DNA of 6,649 bases, taken from NCBI GenBank assembly GCA_018065475.1, contig JAGHTD010000187.1, forward strand, positions 1 through 6,649. Direction: 5' to 3'. The notes under the pieces were generated by a model. That model saw nothing but the letters and a program-made list of their open reading frames with translations, searched no databases and had not been told where the DNA came from. Of the stretch, positions 1 to 6,376 are shown in pieces. The first letter of the stretch is position 1; the number at the start of each line of letters is the position of its first letter. The stretch comes from Candidatus Colimorpha enterica (GTDB lineage Bacteria; Bacillota; Clostridia; Oscillospirales; CAG-272). A program made the translations under genes and the position numbers.

Positions 1-458
1 ATATGCTCGTCGGAGCGGGTACCGTCCTCACCGAGGCGCAGGTCGATGCCGCTGTCGAAGCGGGTGCAAAGTTCATCATCTCCCCCGGATTCGATCCCGA
101 GCTCGTCCAGTACTGCATTGACAAGGGCGTTGCCGTTTACCCCGGCTGCACCACTCCTTCCGAGTATCAGGCGGCTCTCCGCAAGGGACTTAAAGTCGTC
201 AAGTTCTTCCCCGCAGAGCAGGCGGGAGGCCTCGCAAAGATCAAGGCGATGAGCGCACCCTTTCCCATGCTCAAAATCATACCCACCGGCGGCGTATCCC
301 TCAAAAACCTCAAGGATTACGTCTCCTGCAAAGCAGTCTGCGCGTGCGGCGGCTCCTACATGGCTCCGACCGACCTCGTAGAGAACGGCAAGTGGGACGA
401 GATCGTAAAACTCTGCCGTGATTCCATCGAAATTGTTAAGGAGGCAAGAAATGGCTAA
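1..458 (+). CDS. eda: KDPG aldolase (2-keto-3-deoxy-6-phosphogluconate aldolase), 5' end outside window
   Basis: This is the C-terminal 151 residues of a class I aldolase that splits 2-keto-3-deoxy-6-phosphogluconate into pyruvate and glyceraldehyde-3-phosphate, the last step of uronate/Entner-Doudoroff catabolism in the cytoplasm. The reading frame is open at the left edge. The ATG at 3 is an internal Met just before the family motif GAGTVLT, so about 65 residues are missing, judging from the E. coli enzyme (about 213 residues). Visible motifs are GAGTVLT, ISPGF, YPGCTTPSE, VKFFPAE with the Schiff-base lysine (codon 201-203), and the phosphate-binding IPTGGVS. The general-base Glu of the family would lie in the missing part. 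The gene overlaps kdgK by 8 bp and carries kdgK's ribosome binding site, so the two are certainly co-transcribed. The next gene also supports KDPG aldolase over other members of the KDPG/KHG family. Confidence 0.95.
   Translation, partial: MLVGAGTVLTEAQVDAAVEAGAKFIISPGFDPELVQYCIDKGVAVYPGCTTPSEYQAALRKGLKVVKFFPAEQAGGLAKIKAMSAPFPMLKIIPTGGVSLKNLKDYVSCKAVCACGGSYMAPTDLVENGKWDEIVKLCRDSIEIVKEARNG
438..444 (+). promoter_or_regulatory. Ribosome binding site of kdgK, inside the end of eda
   Basis: AAGGAGG lies 6 nt before the ATG at 451. It fixes the kdgK start at MANKKVVTFGE rather than the in-frame ATG at 418, which has no such site. Because it lies within the last codons of eda, translation of the two genes is probably coupled. 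Confidence 0.85.
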
Positions 459-1479
459 TAAGAAAGTAGTTACATTCGGAGAGATAATGCTCCGTCTGGC
501 TCCCAACGGATATTACAGATTTTTCCAGGACGATCAGCTCCAGGCGACGTTCGGCGGCGGTGAGGCAAACGTTTCCGTCTCCCTCGCAAACTTCGGCCTC
601 GACAGCTGCTACGTAACAAAGCTCCCCGAGCACGCGATCGGTCAGGCGGCAGTCAACTCCCTCAGATATTTCGGCGTTGACACCTCCAAGATCACCCGCG
701 GCGGAAACAGAGTAGGTATCTACTTCCTCGAGAAGGGCGCTTCCCAGAGAGGCTCCGTCTGCATTTACGACAGAGCTCACTCCGCTATCCAGGAGGCACA
801 GCCCTCCGACTTCGACTGGGACGACATTTTTGAAGGCGCAGACTGGTTCCACTTCACCGGAATCACTCCCGCTCTCGGTCCCAACCTCGTAGAGATCTGC
901 AAGCAGGCGTGCATCGCCGCAAAGGCAAAGGGCGTCAAGATCTCCTGCGACCTCAACTACCGCGGCAAGCTCTGGACGAGAGCCGAGGCGAACGCCGCAA
1001 TGGGCGAGCTCTGCAAGTACGTTGACGTCTGCATCGCAAACGAAGAGGACGCAAAGGACGTATTCGGAATCGAGCCCGAAAACAACAACATCTACGGCGG
1101 AAAGCTCAACACCGAGGGCTACCGCTCCGTCGCTAAACAGCTCGCTGACCGTTTCGGTTTCGAGAAGGTAGCGATCACTCTCCGTACCTCCATTTCCGCA
1201 AACGACAACGACTGGGCGGCTATGCTCTACGACGGAAACGAGTGCTACTTCTCCAAGTCCTACCACCTCCACATCGTTGACCGCGTCGGCGGCGGCGACT
1301 CCTTCGGAGCAGGTCTTATCTACTCCCTCCTCACCGGTAAGGACTGCAAGGGCGCGATCGAGTTCGCAGTTGCGGCATCCGCTCTCAAGCACAGCGTTGA
1401 AGGCGACTTCAACCGCGTAAGCGTCAAGGAAGTTGAAAAGCTCGCAGGCGGCGACGGCTCGGGCAGAGTTCAGAGATAA
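451..1479 (+). CDS. kdgK: 2-keto-3-deoxygluconate kinase (PfkB/ribokinase family)
   Basis: This 342-residue cytoplasmic sugar kinase is predicted to phosphorylate 2-keto-3-deoxygluconate to KDPG, the substrate of the aldolase encoded just upstream. The N-terminal part has FGEIMLRLAP (residues 9-18) and the substrate-side GGGEANVSVSLANFG (35-49), typical of PfkB carbohydrate kinases. The C-terminal signature DRVGGGDSFGAG starts at residue 277 and contains the catalytic Asp283 and the anion-hole glycines. Length is normal for KDG kinases (about 310-345). The start at 451 follows an excellent AAGGAGG site; the 8-bp overlap with eda indicates one operon. The family assignment is firm. KDG specificity rests on close motif resemblance to clostridial KdgK proteins and on the neighbouring aldolase; fructokinase-like activity is the main alternative and is less likely here. 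Confidence 0.92.
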   Translation: MANKKVVTFGEIMLRLAPNGYYRFFQDDQLQATFGGGEANVSVSLANFGLDSCYVTKLPEHAIGQAAVNSLRYFGVDTSKITRGGNRVGIYFLEKGASQRGSVCIYDRAHSAIQEAQPSDFDWDDIFEGADWFHFTGITPALGPNLVEICKQACIAAKAKGVKISCDLNYRGKLWTRAEANAAMGELCKYVDVCIANEEDAKDVFGIEPENNNIYGGKLNTEGYRSVAKQLADRFGFEKVAITLRTSISANDNDWAAMLYDGNECYFSKSYHLHIVDRVGGGDSFGAGLIYSLLTGKDCKGAIEFAVAASALKHSVEGDFNRVSVKEVEKLAGGDGSGRVQR

Positions 1480-1495
1480 GAAAGGATATATCATC

Positions 1496-2500
1496 ATGAG
1501 CAAGAAAATTGCAGTATTCGTAGGCGGCGGTTCAAACGACTCCGTTTACTCCGAGGCAACCTACAAAAACATCGCCGAGATCGTGGATTTCCCGATCGGC
1601 AGAAAGACCGTAACGAAGGATATGATCGACGAGTACAAGACGCTTCTTCAGAGCGCCGACTACCTCTTCTCCACCTGGGGAATGATCCCCTTCACAAAGG
1701 AGCAGATCGCCGAGTACCTCCCCAACTGCAAGGCAGTATTCTACGCCGCAGGTTCGGTACAGTTCTTCGCGCGCCCCTTCATCGAGAGCGGTATCCTCGT
1801 ATTCTCCGCATGGGTAGCTAACGCAGTTCCCGTTGCAGAGTACACCTTCGCCGTTATGTCCCTCGCAAACACTGGCTTCTTCTCCACTCACAGAAACCTC
1901 ACCTCTCCCTCCGGCTGGCACCACGACGGTCATCCCGGCAACTATGACGCCACATTCGGCTTCATCAGCTACGGCATGATCTCCCAGATGGCTATCGAGA
2001 GAGTAAAGAAGAACCTCGAAAACATCCGTGTCCTCGTTTCCTCCACTTCTCTTACCAAGGAAAAGGCAGACGCCCTCGGCATCGAGCTCGTCGATATTCC
2101 CACGATCTTCAGAGAAGCCGACGTCATCTCCAACCACCTCGCAAACAACGAGCACACCGTCGGTATGCTCAACAAGGACGTATTCAAGCTCATGAAGCCC
2201 AATGCGACCTTCGTCAACACCGGACGCGGTGCGCAGGTAGTTGAGGCGGACCTCATCGACGCTCTCACCGAGTGCCCCGACAGAACGGCTGTCCTCGACG
2301 TAACCTGGCCCGAGCCCCCGAAGGAGGATTCCCCCTTCTACAAGATGCCCAACGTCTTCATGACGCCCCACATCGCCGGCTCTCTCGGAAACGAAGTCCA
2401 CAGAATGGCGGACTATATGCTCTACGAGCTGAGAGCTCTCGAAGCAGGCGAGGAGCTCAAATACAGCGTAACTCTCAAAATGCTTGAGAAAATGGCGTAA
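1496..2500 (+). CDS. D-2-hydroxyacid dehydrogenase family protein with altered nucleotide-binding loop
   Basis: This 334-residue protein has the fold pattern of D-isomer-specific 2-hydroxyacid dehydrogenases (substrate domain, central Rossmann domain, C-terminal return). The catalytic set is present: Arg244 in NTGRGAQVVE, Glu273 in DVTWPEP and His292 in MTPHIAGS. The ANAVPVAEYTF stretch (108-118) matches the family's conserved hinge. Two regions are odd. The dinucleotide loop, usually GxIGxGxIG, reads GFISYGMIS (155-163), with Ser158 and Ser163 in place of glycines. The strand-end acidic residue that normally binds the NAD ribose is replaced by VSSTS (181-185). The usual GxGxD substrate loop appears as AAGSVQFF (84-91). 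The ATG at 1496 is preceded by AAAGGA with 9 nt spacing. It lies 16 bp after kdgK, so it is in the same operon and may reduce a 2-keto acid linked to sugar-acid breakdown. The substrate is not recognisable from sequence; cofactor use is uncertain. Confidence 0.85.
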   Translation: MSKKIAVFVGGGSNDSVYSEATYKNIAEIVDFPIGRKTVTKDMIDEYKTLLQSADYLFSTWGMIPFTKEQIAEYLPNCKAVFYAAGSVQFFARPFIESGILVFSAWVANAVPVAEYTFAVMSLANTGFFSTHRNLTSPSGWHHDGHPGNYDATFGFISYGMISQMAIERVKKNLENIRVLVSSTSLTKEKADALGIELVDIPTIFREADVISNHLANNEHTVGMLNKDVFKLMKPNATFVNTGRGAQVVEADLIDALTECPDRTAVLDVTWPEPPKEDSPFYKMPNVFMTPHIAGSLGNEVHRMADYMLYELRALEAGEELKYSVTLKMLEKMA

Positions 2501-2516
2501 TAACAAAAATCAACAG

Positions 2517-2541
2517 AAAAAGGGCTCGATGAGCCCTTTTT
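2517..2541. terminator. Bidirectional rho-independent terminator between convergent operons
   Basis: GGGCTC (2522-2527) and GAGCCC (2531-2536) form a GC-rich stem with a GAT loop. It is flanked by five A on the left and five T on the right, so the stem can extend to 11 bp and gives a U-tract on either strand. It lies 16 bp after the dehydrogenase stop and 42 bp beyond the malQ stop on the other strand, as expected for a shared terminator of two converging transcripts. Confidence 0.93.
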
Positions 2542-2583
2542 ATAAGTTCATTCTTACGCGGGCGGAAAACGCCGATCCGCAGG

Positions 2584-4017
2584 TCATTTTCTTGCGTACA
2601 ACTCGTTCCACAGGCGGAACTTTCCTCTGTCCACCGCCGCAAGCTGTTCACGCGTTATGCGGTAGCTCCAGTTTCCCGTTCCCTTGCCGGGGGTGTTGAG
2701 GCGGGTATCGCTGCCGTAAAGAAGCAGATCCTGAACGGGCAGGATCAGAAGCCCAGCGGAGCTCGCAAACATCGTGCGGAGGATCGCATCATAGCTTTTG
2801 TCCCAATCGTCGCCCGTGTAGCCGCAATAGGCAAGCAGTCGGCGGCGGTTTTCGTCGCTGAGTTCCCAGACGTAGCCAAGCAGGGTGTTGTTATCGTGCG
2901 TGCCGGTATAGGCAACGCAGTTGTTCACGTAATTGTGAGGGAGATGCGGGGAATCGGGATCGCCTAAAAATCCGAATTGCAGGACGCGCATTCCGGGATA
3001 ACCGCTGTCCCCGACAAGCCGATGAACTTCGGGCGTGATGTCGCCGAGGTCTTCCGCGATGATGAGAGAGTTTTCACACACCGGTTTCAGGGCGGAAATC
3101 AGATCCATGCCCGGGCCCTTGACCCATTTGCCGTTTTTCGCCGTCTTTTCGTCCGCCGGAATGCTGTAATAGGATTCCAGCCCCCTGAAATGGTCGATAC
3201 GGACGCCGTCAAAAAGCGAGGTCATAAAGCGCATCCGTTCGCACCACCACGCATAGCCGTCACGTTTCATCGCATCCCAATCGTAGAGCGGATTGCCCCA
3301 CAGCTGACCGTCTGCGCAGAAGTAATCCGGCGGCACGCCCGCCACGCAGGAGGGCTTATTGTCCTCATCAAGTCGGAACTGCCCCGGATCCGCCCAAACG
3401 TCGGCACTATCCCACGCAACGTAGATCGGTATATCGCCGATGACGGCGACCCCTTTCTCTTTGGCGTACGCCTTGACGGCTTTCCACTGTGTGAAAAACT
3501 CGTATTCTATGAACTGCCAGACGGCAAGCACTTTTTCGTCGGGAATATCCGTCGTCCATTCCGTCCACGCCCTCTGACCGTTGGCTTCTTTCAGAGCCAT
3601 ATAACGGCAGAAATCCGCCACGGGCTTGTTAGCATCAAGAAACGCGCTGATCGCCTGCCTGTCGTTAAAACGTCCCGCGGCCTTCGCCAGAAGCGCAAAC
3701 CGCTCTTCACGCAGGCGGTCAAACTCGCACATATAGGGCGTTTTCTGCCTTGCGGACAGCAGTTCCGCCTCCGTCAGCAGACCTTCATTCTTAAGAGTCG
3801 GCAGATCGACGAAAAACGGATTGCCGCTGAACGCCGAATAGGAGGCGTAGGGAGAATTGTAGTCGTCCGGCAGACAGAACGGAAGCACCTGCCAATAGGA
3901 AAAGCCGCAGTCGGCAAGGAAGTCGATCCACTCACGGGCTTCCGAGCCGAAAGAGCCCTCGGAATAATCGCCCCAAAGGGAGGAAACGTGCATAAGCACG
4001 CCGCTTGCCCGCTTCAT
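2584..4017 (-). CDS. malQ: 4-alpha-glucanotransferase (amylomaltase, GH77)
   Basis: This 477-residue cytoplasmic enzyme transfers alpha-1,4-glucan segments between maltodextrins, releasing glucose and building longer chains. It is the short form of GH77 (about 480-500 residues), lacking the N-terminal extension of E. coli MalQ. The family's catalytic residues are all visible: nucleophile Asp275 in DGVRIDHFRGL, acid/base Glu322 in IIAEDLG and Asp375 in YTGTHDNNT. The 47-residue spacing between the first two equals that in the Thermus enzyme. Other hallmarks are SGVLMHVSSL at the N-terminus, YASYSAFSGNP, and VPPDYFCADGQLWGNPLYDW. I place the start at ATG 4017 because AGAAGG sits 7 nt before it. 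A GTG at 4041 in frame has no Shine-Dalgarno and would add eight non-conserved residues. The ATG overlaps the stop of a possible 20-codon ORF by 4 bp. It is the last gene of the leftward operon. Confidence 0.95.
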   Translation of the reverse strand: MKRASGVLMHVSSLWGDYSEGSFGSEAREWIDFLADCGFSYWQVLPFCLPDDYNSPYASYSAFSGNPFFVDLPTLKNEGLLTEAELLSARQKTPYMCEFDRLREERFALLAKAAGRFNDRQAISAFLDANKPVADFCRYMALKEANGQRAWTEWTTDIPDEKVLAVWQFIEYEFFTQWKAVKAYAKEKGVAVIGDIPIYVAWDSADVWADPGQFRLDEDNKPSCVAGVPPDYFCADGQLWGNPLYDWDAMKRDGYAWWCERMRFMTSLFDGVRIDHFRGLESYYSIPADEKTAKNGKWVKGPGMDLISALKPVCENSLIIAEDLGDITPEVHRLVGDSGYPGMRVLQFGFLGDPDSPHLPHNYVNNCVAYTGTHDNNTLLGYVWELSDENRRRLLAYCGYTGDDWDKSYDAILRTMFASSAGLLILPVQDLLLYGSDTRLNTPGKGTGNWSYRITREQLAAVDRGKFRLWNELYARK

Positions 4018-4076
4018 GCTTCTGCCTTCTTTCTCTGCCACGGGAGCGTCCGGCGCAATTCTTCGTATGTCTTCAT
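4014..4076 (-). CDS. Possible 20-residue ORF translationally coupled to malQ
   Basis: Between the permease and malQ the minus strand has an ATG (4076-4074) preceded by GAGG with an 8-nt spacer. It is followed by 20 sense codons and a TGA (4016-4014) that overlaps the malQ ATG as ATGA. The peptide starts MKTYEELRR and ends WQRKKAEA. It is basic (six Lys/Arg against three Glu), with no membrane segment and no motif I recognise. It could be a genuine small protein, a leader whose translation delivers ribosomes to malQ, or a chance ORF. What supports it is the good ribosome binding site and the exact 4-bp overlap, the same arrangement as the CE15-permease junction in this operon. Its frame differs from that of malQ, and the malQ N-terminus looks complete, so it is not a detached piece of malQ. 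Confidence 0.4.
   Translation of the reverse strand: MKTYEELRRTLPWQRKKAEA
4025..4030 (-). promoter_or_regulatory. Ribosome binding site deciding the malQ start
   Basis: Read on the minus strand this is AGAAGG, 7 nt before the ATG at 4017. It favours MKRASGVLM as the protein start over the upstream GTG at 4041, and it lies inside the small upstream ORF, consistent with coupled translation. Confidence 0.7.
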
Positions 4077-4117
4077 ATCAAAAACCTCATTTGTGCGGAT
4101 TTTTCAGTCTGCGGTCA

Positions 4118-5245
4118 TCATATCAGAAGAAGCTGCAAAAGCACTACGGGGACGAAGAAGGCGAGGGAGACGATCTCAAAGACCTTCATAAAGTCCTTCG
4201 TGCCTTCGGGATATTCCCTGACGTAGAGGCGGAGGTTGATGACCGAGGCGAGCGAACCGATGACGGAGACCAGCCCGGCGGTGTCGAGACCGTAGATCAG
4301 CGCCTTCAGATCCGTCGTGAAGGGCCAGAGGACTATCGACGCGGGGACGTTTGAGATTATCTGACTTATGCCTATGCTCCACCAGTATTCGTTGCCCGCG
4401 ACGTGCTCACGGAGGAACGCCGATATACCGCCGTTTGCGGCGAGCGACGACGAGAACACGAAGAAGCAGAGGAAGGTGACGAGCAGGGCGTAATCGACGC
4501 GGAGGAATACCCCCCGGTCAAACACGAGCAGAGCGATCACGACGAAGAGCGTCACGTAGGGCCAATACGCCGTCCTCGTGACGACGCAGAGGATGATGAT
4601 CACGAAAAGGACGAGATAAACTATGCGTTTCACCCTTCCCTCTTTCGTCCATTCTCCCGCCTTGCTGTCCGAAACGCCGCTGTTCTGCCCGCGTTCCTTA
4701 CGGCAGATAAAGAAGATGAAAAGGGAGATGAGCACCATGCTTCCGAGCCATATCGGGAGCATCATAAGGAGAAAATTGCCTACACTTATCCCGCTGTTTG
4801 AGAACAGAAAGAGGTTCTGCGGACTGCCGAAGGGGGTGAGGAGCGAGCCGCGGATCGCCGCTACGTTCTCGAGCGCGATTATCGGCAGGATGTATTGCTC
4901 TCTGTCCCTCTGTCTGAAAAGCAGGATCGTCAGCGGGACAAAGATTATCAGCGAAACGTCGTTTGTGACGAACATCGAGGAGAAGAATACCCCGAAGACG
5001 AGGAAGAAACTGAGCCCCGTCATACCGCCTATCCTGTCGGTCAGCTTTATGACCGGGCGGAACAGATTTTCGTGCTTGAAGCCGTCAAGGACGCTCAGCA
5101 GCATAAAGAGCGTGGCGAGCGTCTTCCAGTCTATCGACCTGACGAGCTCCATGCTCGGCGGCGTGATGAAAAGCGAGATTATCGCCGCGAAAAGCGACAG
5201 GATCACCATCGCCTGCTTTTTCACGAATGAAATCACCTTGTTCAT
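4118..5245 (-). CDS. Ion transporter superfamily permease (ArsB/NhaD/SLC13-like anion permease)
   Basis: This 375-residue integral membrane protein has about ten hydrophobic segments in two halves, joined by a hydrophilic cytoplasmic-type loop around residues 183-205. The first half has the re-entrant motif VTNDVSLIIFVPL (TND at 94-96) and LLTPFGSPQNLFLF (GSPQN at 140-144). The second half has the matching ISQIISNVPASIVL (SNVPA at 298-302). These paired motifs mark the ion transporter superfamily that includes ArsB, NhaD and citrate/dicarboxylate carriers, usually annotated as SLC13 family permease. Direction and substrate cannot be read from sequence; an organic or inorganic anion moved with Na+ or H+ is the family expectation. 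It is slightly shorter than ArsB (about 430). The start ATG overlaps the CE15 gene's stop by 4 bp (ATGA) and has only a weak Shine-Dalgarno, so it is probably translated by coupling. Arsenite efflux is unlikely because no ars genes are nearby. Confidence 0.85.
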   Translation of the reverse strand: MNKVISFVKKQAMVILSLFAAIISLFITPPSMELVRSIDWKTLATLFMLLSVLDGFKHENLFRPVIKLTDRIGGMTGLSFFLVFGVFFSSMFVTNDVSLIIFVPLTILLFRQRDREQYILPIIALENVAAIRGSLLTPFGSPQNLFLFSNSGISVGNFLLMMLPIWLGSMVLISLFIFFICRKERGQNSGVSDSKAGEWTKEGRVKRIVYLVLFVIIILCVVTRTAYWPYVTLFVVIALLVFDRGVFLRVDYALLVTFLCFFVFSSSLAANGGISAFLREHVAGNEYWWSIGISQIISNVPASIVLWPFTTDLKALIYGLDTAGLVSVIGSLASVINLRLYVREYPEGTKDFMKVFEIVSLAFFVPVVLLQLLLI

Positions 5246-6297
5246 ATATGCTTACCGATAAAGTCCATCCAGGTGTTCCAATCGTTGCGGCTGAAAAAGT
5301 GGACTCCGTCGCGGAGAGAATAGGAGAGATTGCCGGAAAGGAAGCGTTCGCCGACCTTTGCCCTTCTTTTTACGCCGTTGTAGCCGGTTCCCGTGAGAAG
5401 CTCCCATACGGGAGAGGCGGCGATAACGGAAAGCTGTTCTCCGTACTGATCCGCCCAGTTGTCGAGTGACGCGCTGTTGACCGAAACGTATCGGGGAGCC
5501 GACGCGGCGATGAGAAAATGCTGGTCGAAGGGGCGTGCCTCGGGTTTTTCCGCATATTTCAGGTAATTTCCGCAGAACCAGAAGGGGAACTTTCCCGTGA
5601 TGTCGGCGATCGTCTCGCCGCCCTCGTGTTTCGCCCTTTCGTAGGCGGCGCCGGAACAGCCGGAGCAGTTTGAAAGGATGAACTTTATCCTCTCGTCCTG
5701 CGCACCGCACCAGAGCGCGGTCTTGCCGAGGCGGGAATGTCCGCAGACGCCGATATTGTCCTTATCTATCTCGGGTTTTTCGGCGAGATAGTCGATGACC
5801 CTGCTCGCCGCAAACGCCCACATTCCGATCTTGCCCCAGCCGGTCTTTTCGTCGCGGGGATATAAAGCGGCGATACCGCTTTCAAAATCGCCGTTGTCGC
5901 CCGTCACGTCGGTGTAGCAGAAGCCGGCAAGGGCGTAGCCCCTGTCGATTATCTCCTCCGGCGACCAATAGGAGTCGTAAATGCTGTTCCGGAAGCATAT
6001 CTGAACGAGAAGCGGGTGCTTCCCGCCGTCGTTTGGTCTGAAATACAGTATGGGGAAGGTGAACGGTCCCGAGGGCGTGTCAAACGTGATCTCCGTCTTT
6101 TCAAGCACTGCGTGACCCGCGCACATCTTCTTTTCCGTCGATACGACGGTCCCCGTCACCTTTGCGGGAGCGGCGGGAGTGTATCCGTACTCCTCATGGC
6201 TCAGGATGTCGATTATTTCTTTTCTTCTGTCAGCCCAGTTTTCGGCTGTGACCTGTCTGCCGTCGGCAAAGGTCATAAGTTCGGGTTCAAATATCAT
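5242..6297 (-). CDS. CE15-like glucuronoyl esterase / alpha-beta hydrolase, no signal peptide
   Basis: This 351-residue alpha/beta hydrolase has the pattern of bacterial carbohydrate esterase family 15 (4-O-methylglucuronoyl methylesterase, cleaving uronate esters such as those linking glucuronoxylan to lignin). It has GVCGHSRLGKTALW with nucleophile Ser188 and the CE15 Arg/Lys pair (GxSRxGK). Further on are SNCSGCSGAA, FPFWFC, DQHFLIAASAPRYV, SLDNWADQYGE and DGVHFFSRNDW with the likely catalytic His333. The fungal-type catalytic Glu position appears to be Cys211; Asp279 in SLDNW is a candidate acid, by inference. I chose ATG 6297 because GGAG sits 8 nt before it. A TTG at 6357 is part of the -35 box, and the ATG at 6315 would leave almost no leader. 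The N-terminus (MIFEPELMTF) has no signal peptide, so the enzyme should be cytoplasmic, unlike most characterised CE15 enzymes. It is first in a leftward operon with the permease and malQ. A related sugar-ester hydrolase is the alternative. Confidence 0.83.
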   Translation of the reverse strand: MIFEPELMTFADGRQVTAENWADRRKEIIDILSHEEYGYTPAAPAKVTGTVVSTEKKMCAGHAVLEKTEITFDTPSGPFTFPILYFRPNDGGKHPLLVQICFRNSIYDSYWSPEEIIDRGYALAGFCYTDVTGDNGDFESGIAALYPRDEKTGWGKIGMWAFAASRVIDYLAEKPEIDKDNIGVCGHSRLGKTALWCGAQDERIKFILSNCSGCSGAAYERAKHEGGETIADITGKFPFWFCGNYLKYAEKPEARPFDQHFLIAASAPRYVSVNSASLDNWADQYGEQLSVIAASPVWELLTGTGYNGVKRRAKVGERFLSGNLSYSLRDGVHFFSRNDWNTWMDFIGKHI

Positions 6298-6305
6298 GTC
6301 GTTTT

Positions 6306-6309
6306 CTCC
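6306..6309 (-). promoter_or_regulatory. Ribosome binding site deciding the CE15 gene start
   Basis: On the minus strand this is GGAG within CGGAGAAAACGAC, 8 nt before the ATG at 6297. Together with the promoter position it rules out the longer starts at 6315 and 6357. Confidence 0.75.
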
Positions 6310-6328
6310 GTTCATTCTGATATGAAAA

Positions 6329-6357
6329 ATTATACCACTTTGCCGTTTTTCTGTCAA
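6329..6357 (-). promoter_or_regulatory. Consensus sigma-A promoter of the CE15-permease-malQ operon
   Basis: On the minus strand, TTGACA (6357-6352) and TATAAT (6334-6329) are separated by exactly 17 bp; both boxes match the vegetative consensus perfectly. Transcription would begin near 6322, leaving a leader of about 25 nt before the ATG at 6297. A perfect promoter suggests strong expression unless a repressor acts here. No second strong promoter is seen inside the operon. Confidence 0.9.
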
Positions 6358-6364
6358 TAGAAAA

Positions 6365-6376
6365 CCCGCCGGCGGG
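6365..6376. promoter_or_regulatory. GC-rich perfect palindrome upstream of the CE15 promoter
   Basis: CCCGCCGGCGGG is a perfect 12-bp palindrome in otherwise AT-rich intergenic DNA, 7 bp upstream of the minus-strand -35 box. Read leftward it is followed by TTTTCTATT, so it also resembles a short terminator stem. An operator for one or both divergent promoters, or an intergenic hairpin, are the two readings; the sequence alone does not decide. Confidence 0.4.

Noticed and set aside
436..1503. 355-codon open frame on the minus strand opposite kdgK
   Set aside because: kdgK has clear PfkB motifs; the antisense frame is open because of the C-ending codon bias of the real gene and has no recognisable domain or ribosome binding site.
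1532..2506. 324-codon open frame on the minus strand opposite the dehydrogenase
   Set aside because: It crosses a gene with recognisable catalytic motifs on the other strand; composition is that of a shadow frame.
2558..2580. Bulged hairpin (GCG-GGCG-loop-CGCC-bulge-CGC) just after the malQ stop
   Set aside because: The stem is short and interrupted and has no T-run of its own; the strong terminator at 2517-2541 explains the region.
4018..4041. GTG start for malQ giving eight more residues
   Set aside because: No Shine-Dalgarno before it and no conservation expected; ATG 4017 has AGAAGG at 7 nt and starts with the usual family N-terminus.
4117..4125. Extended -10-like TGATATGAT on the minus strand just upstream of the small ORF, as an internal malQ promoter
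   Set aside because: No acceptable -35 box at the right distance; too weak to list, though it would fit a separate malQ transcript.
2977..4191. 404-codon open frame on the plus strand opposite malQ
   Set aside because: malQ has all GH77 catalytic motifs; the plus-strand frame has a low-complexity Arg/His/Pro-rich composition and no known motif.
4623..5261. 212-codon open frame on the plus strand opposite the permease
   Set aside because: The minus-strand permease has paired family motifs and proper membrane segments; the antisense translation is a shadow.
6298..6357. Longer starts for the CE15 gene at TTG 6357 or ATG 6315
   Set aside because: The TTG is itself part of the -35 box and upstream of the transcription start; the ATG at 6315 would have only a few leader bases, whereas ATG 6297 has GGAG at 8 nt.
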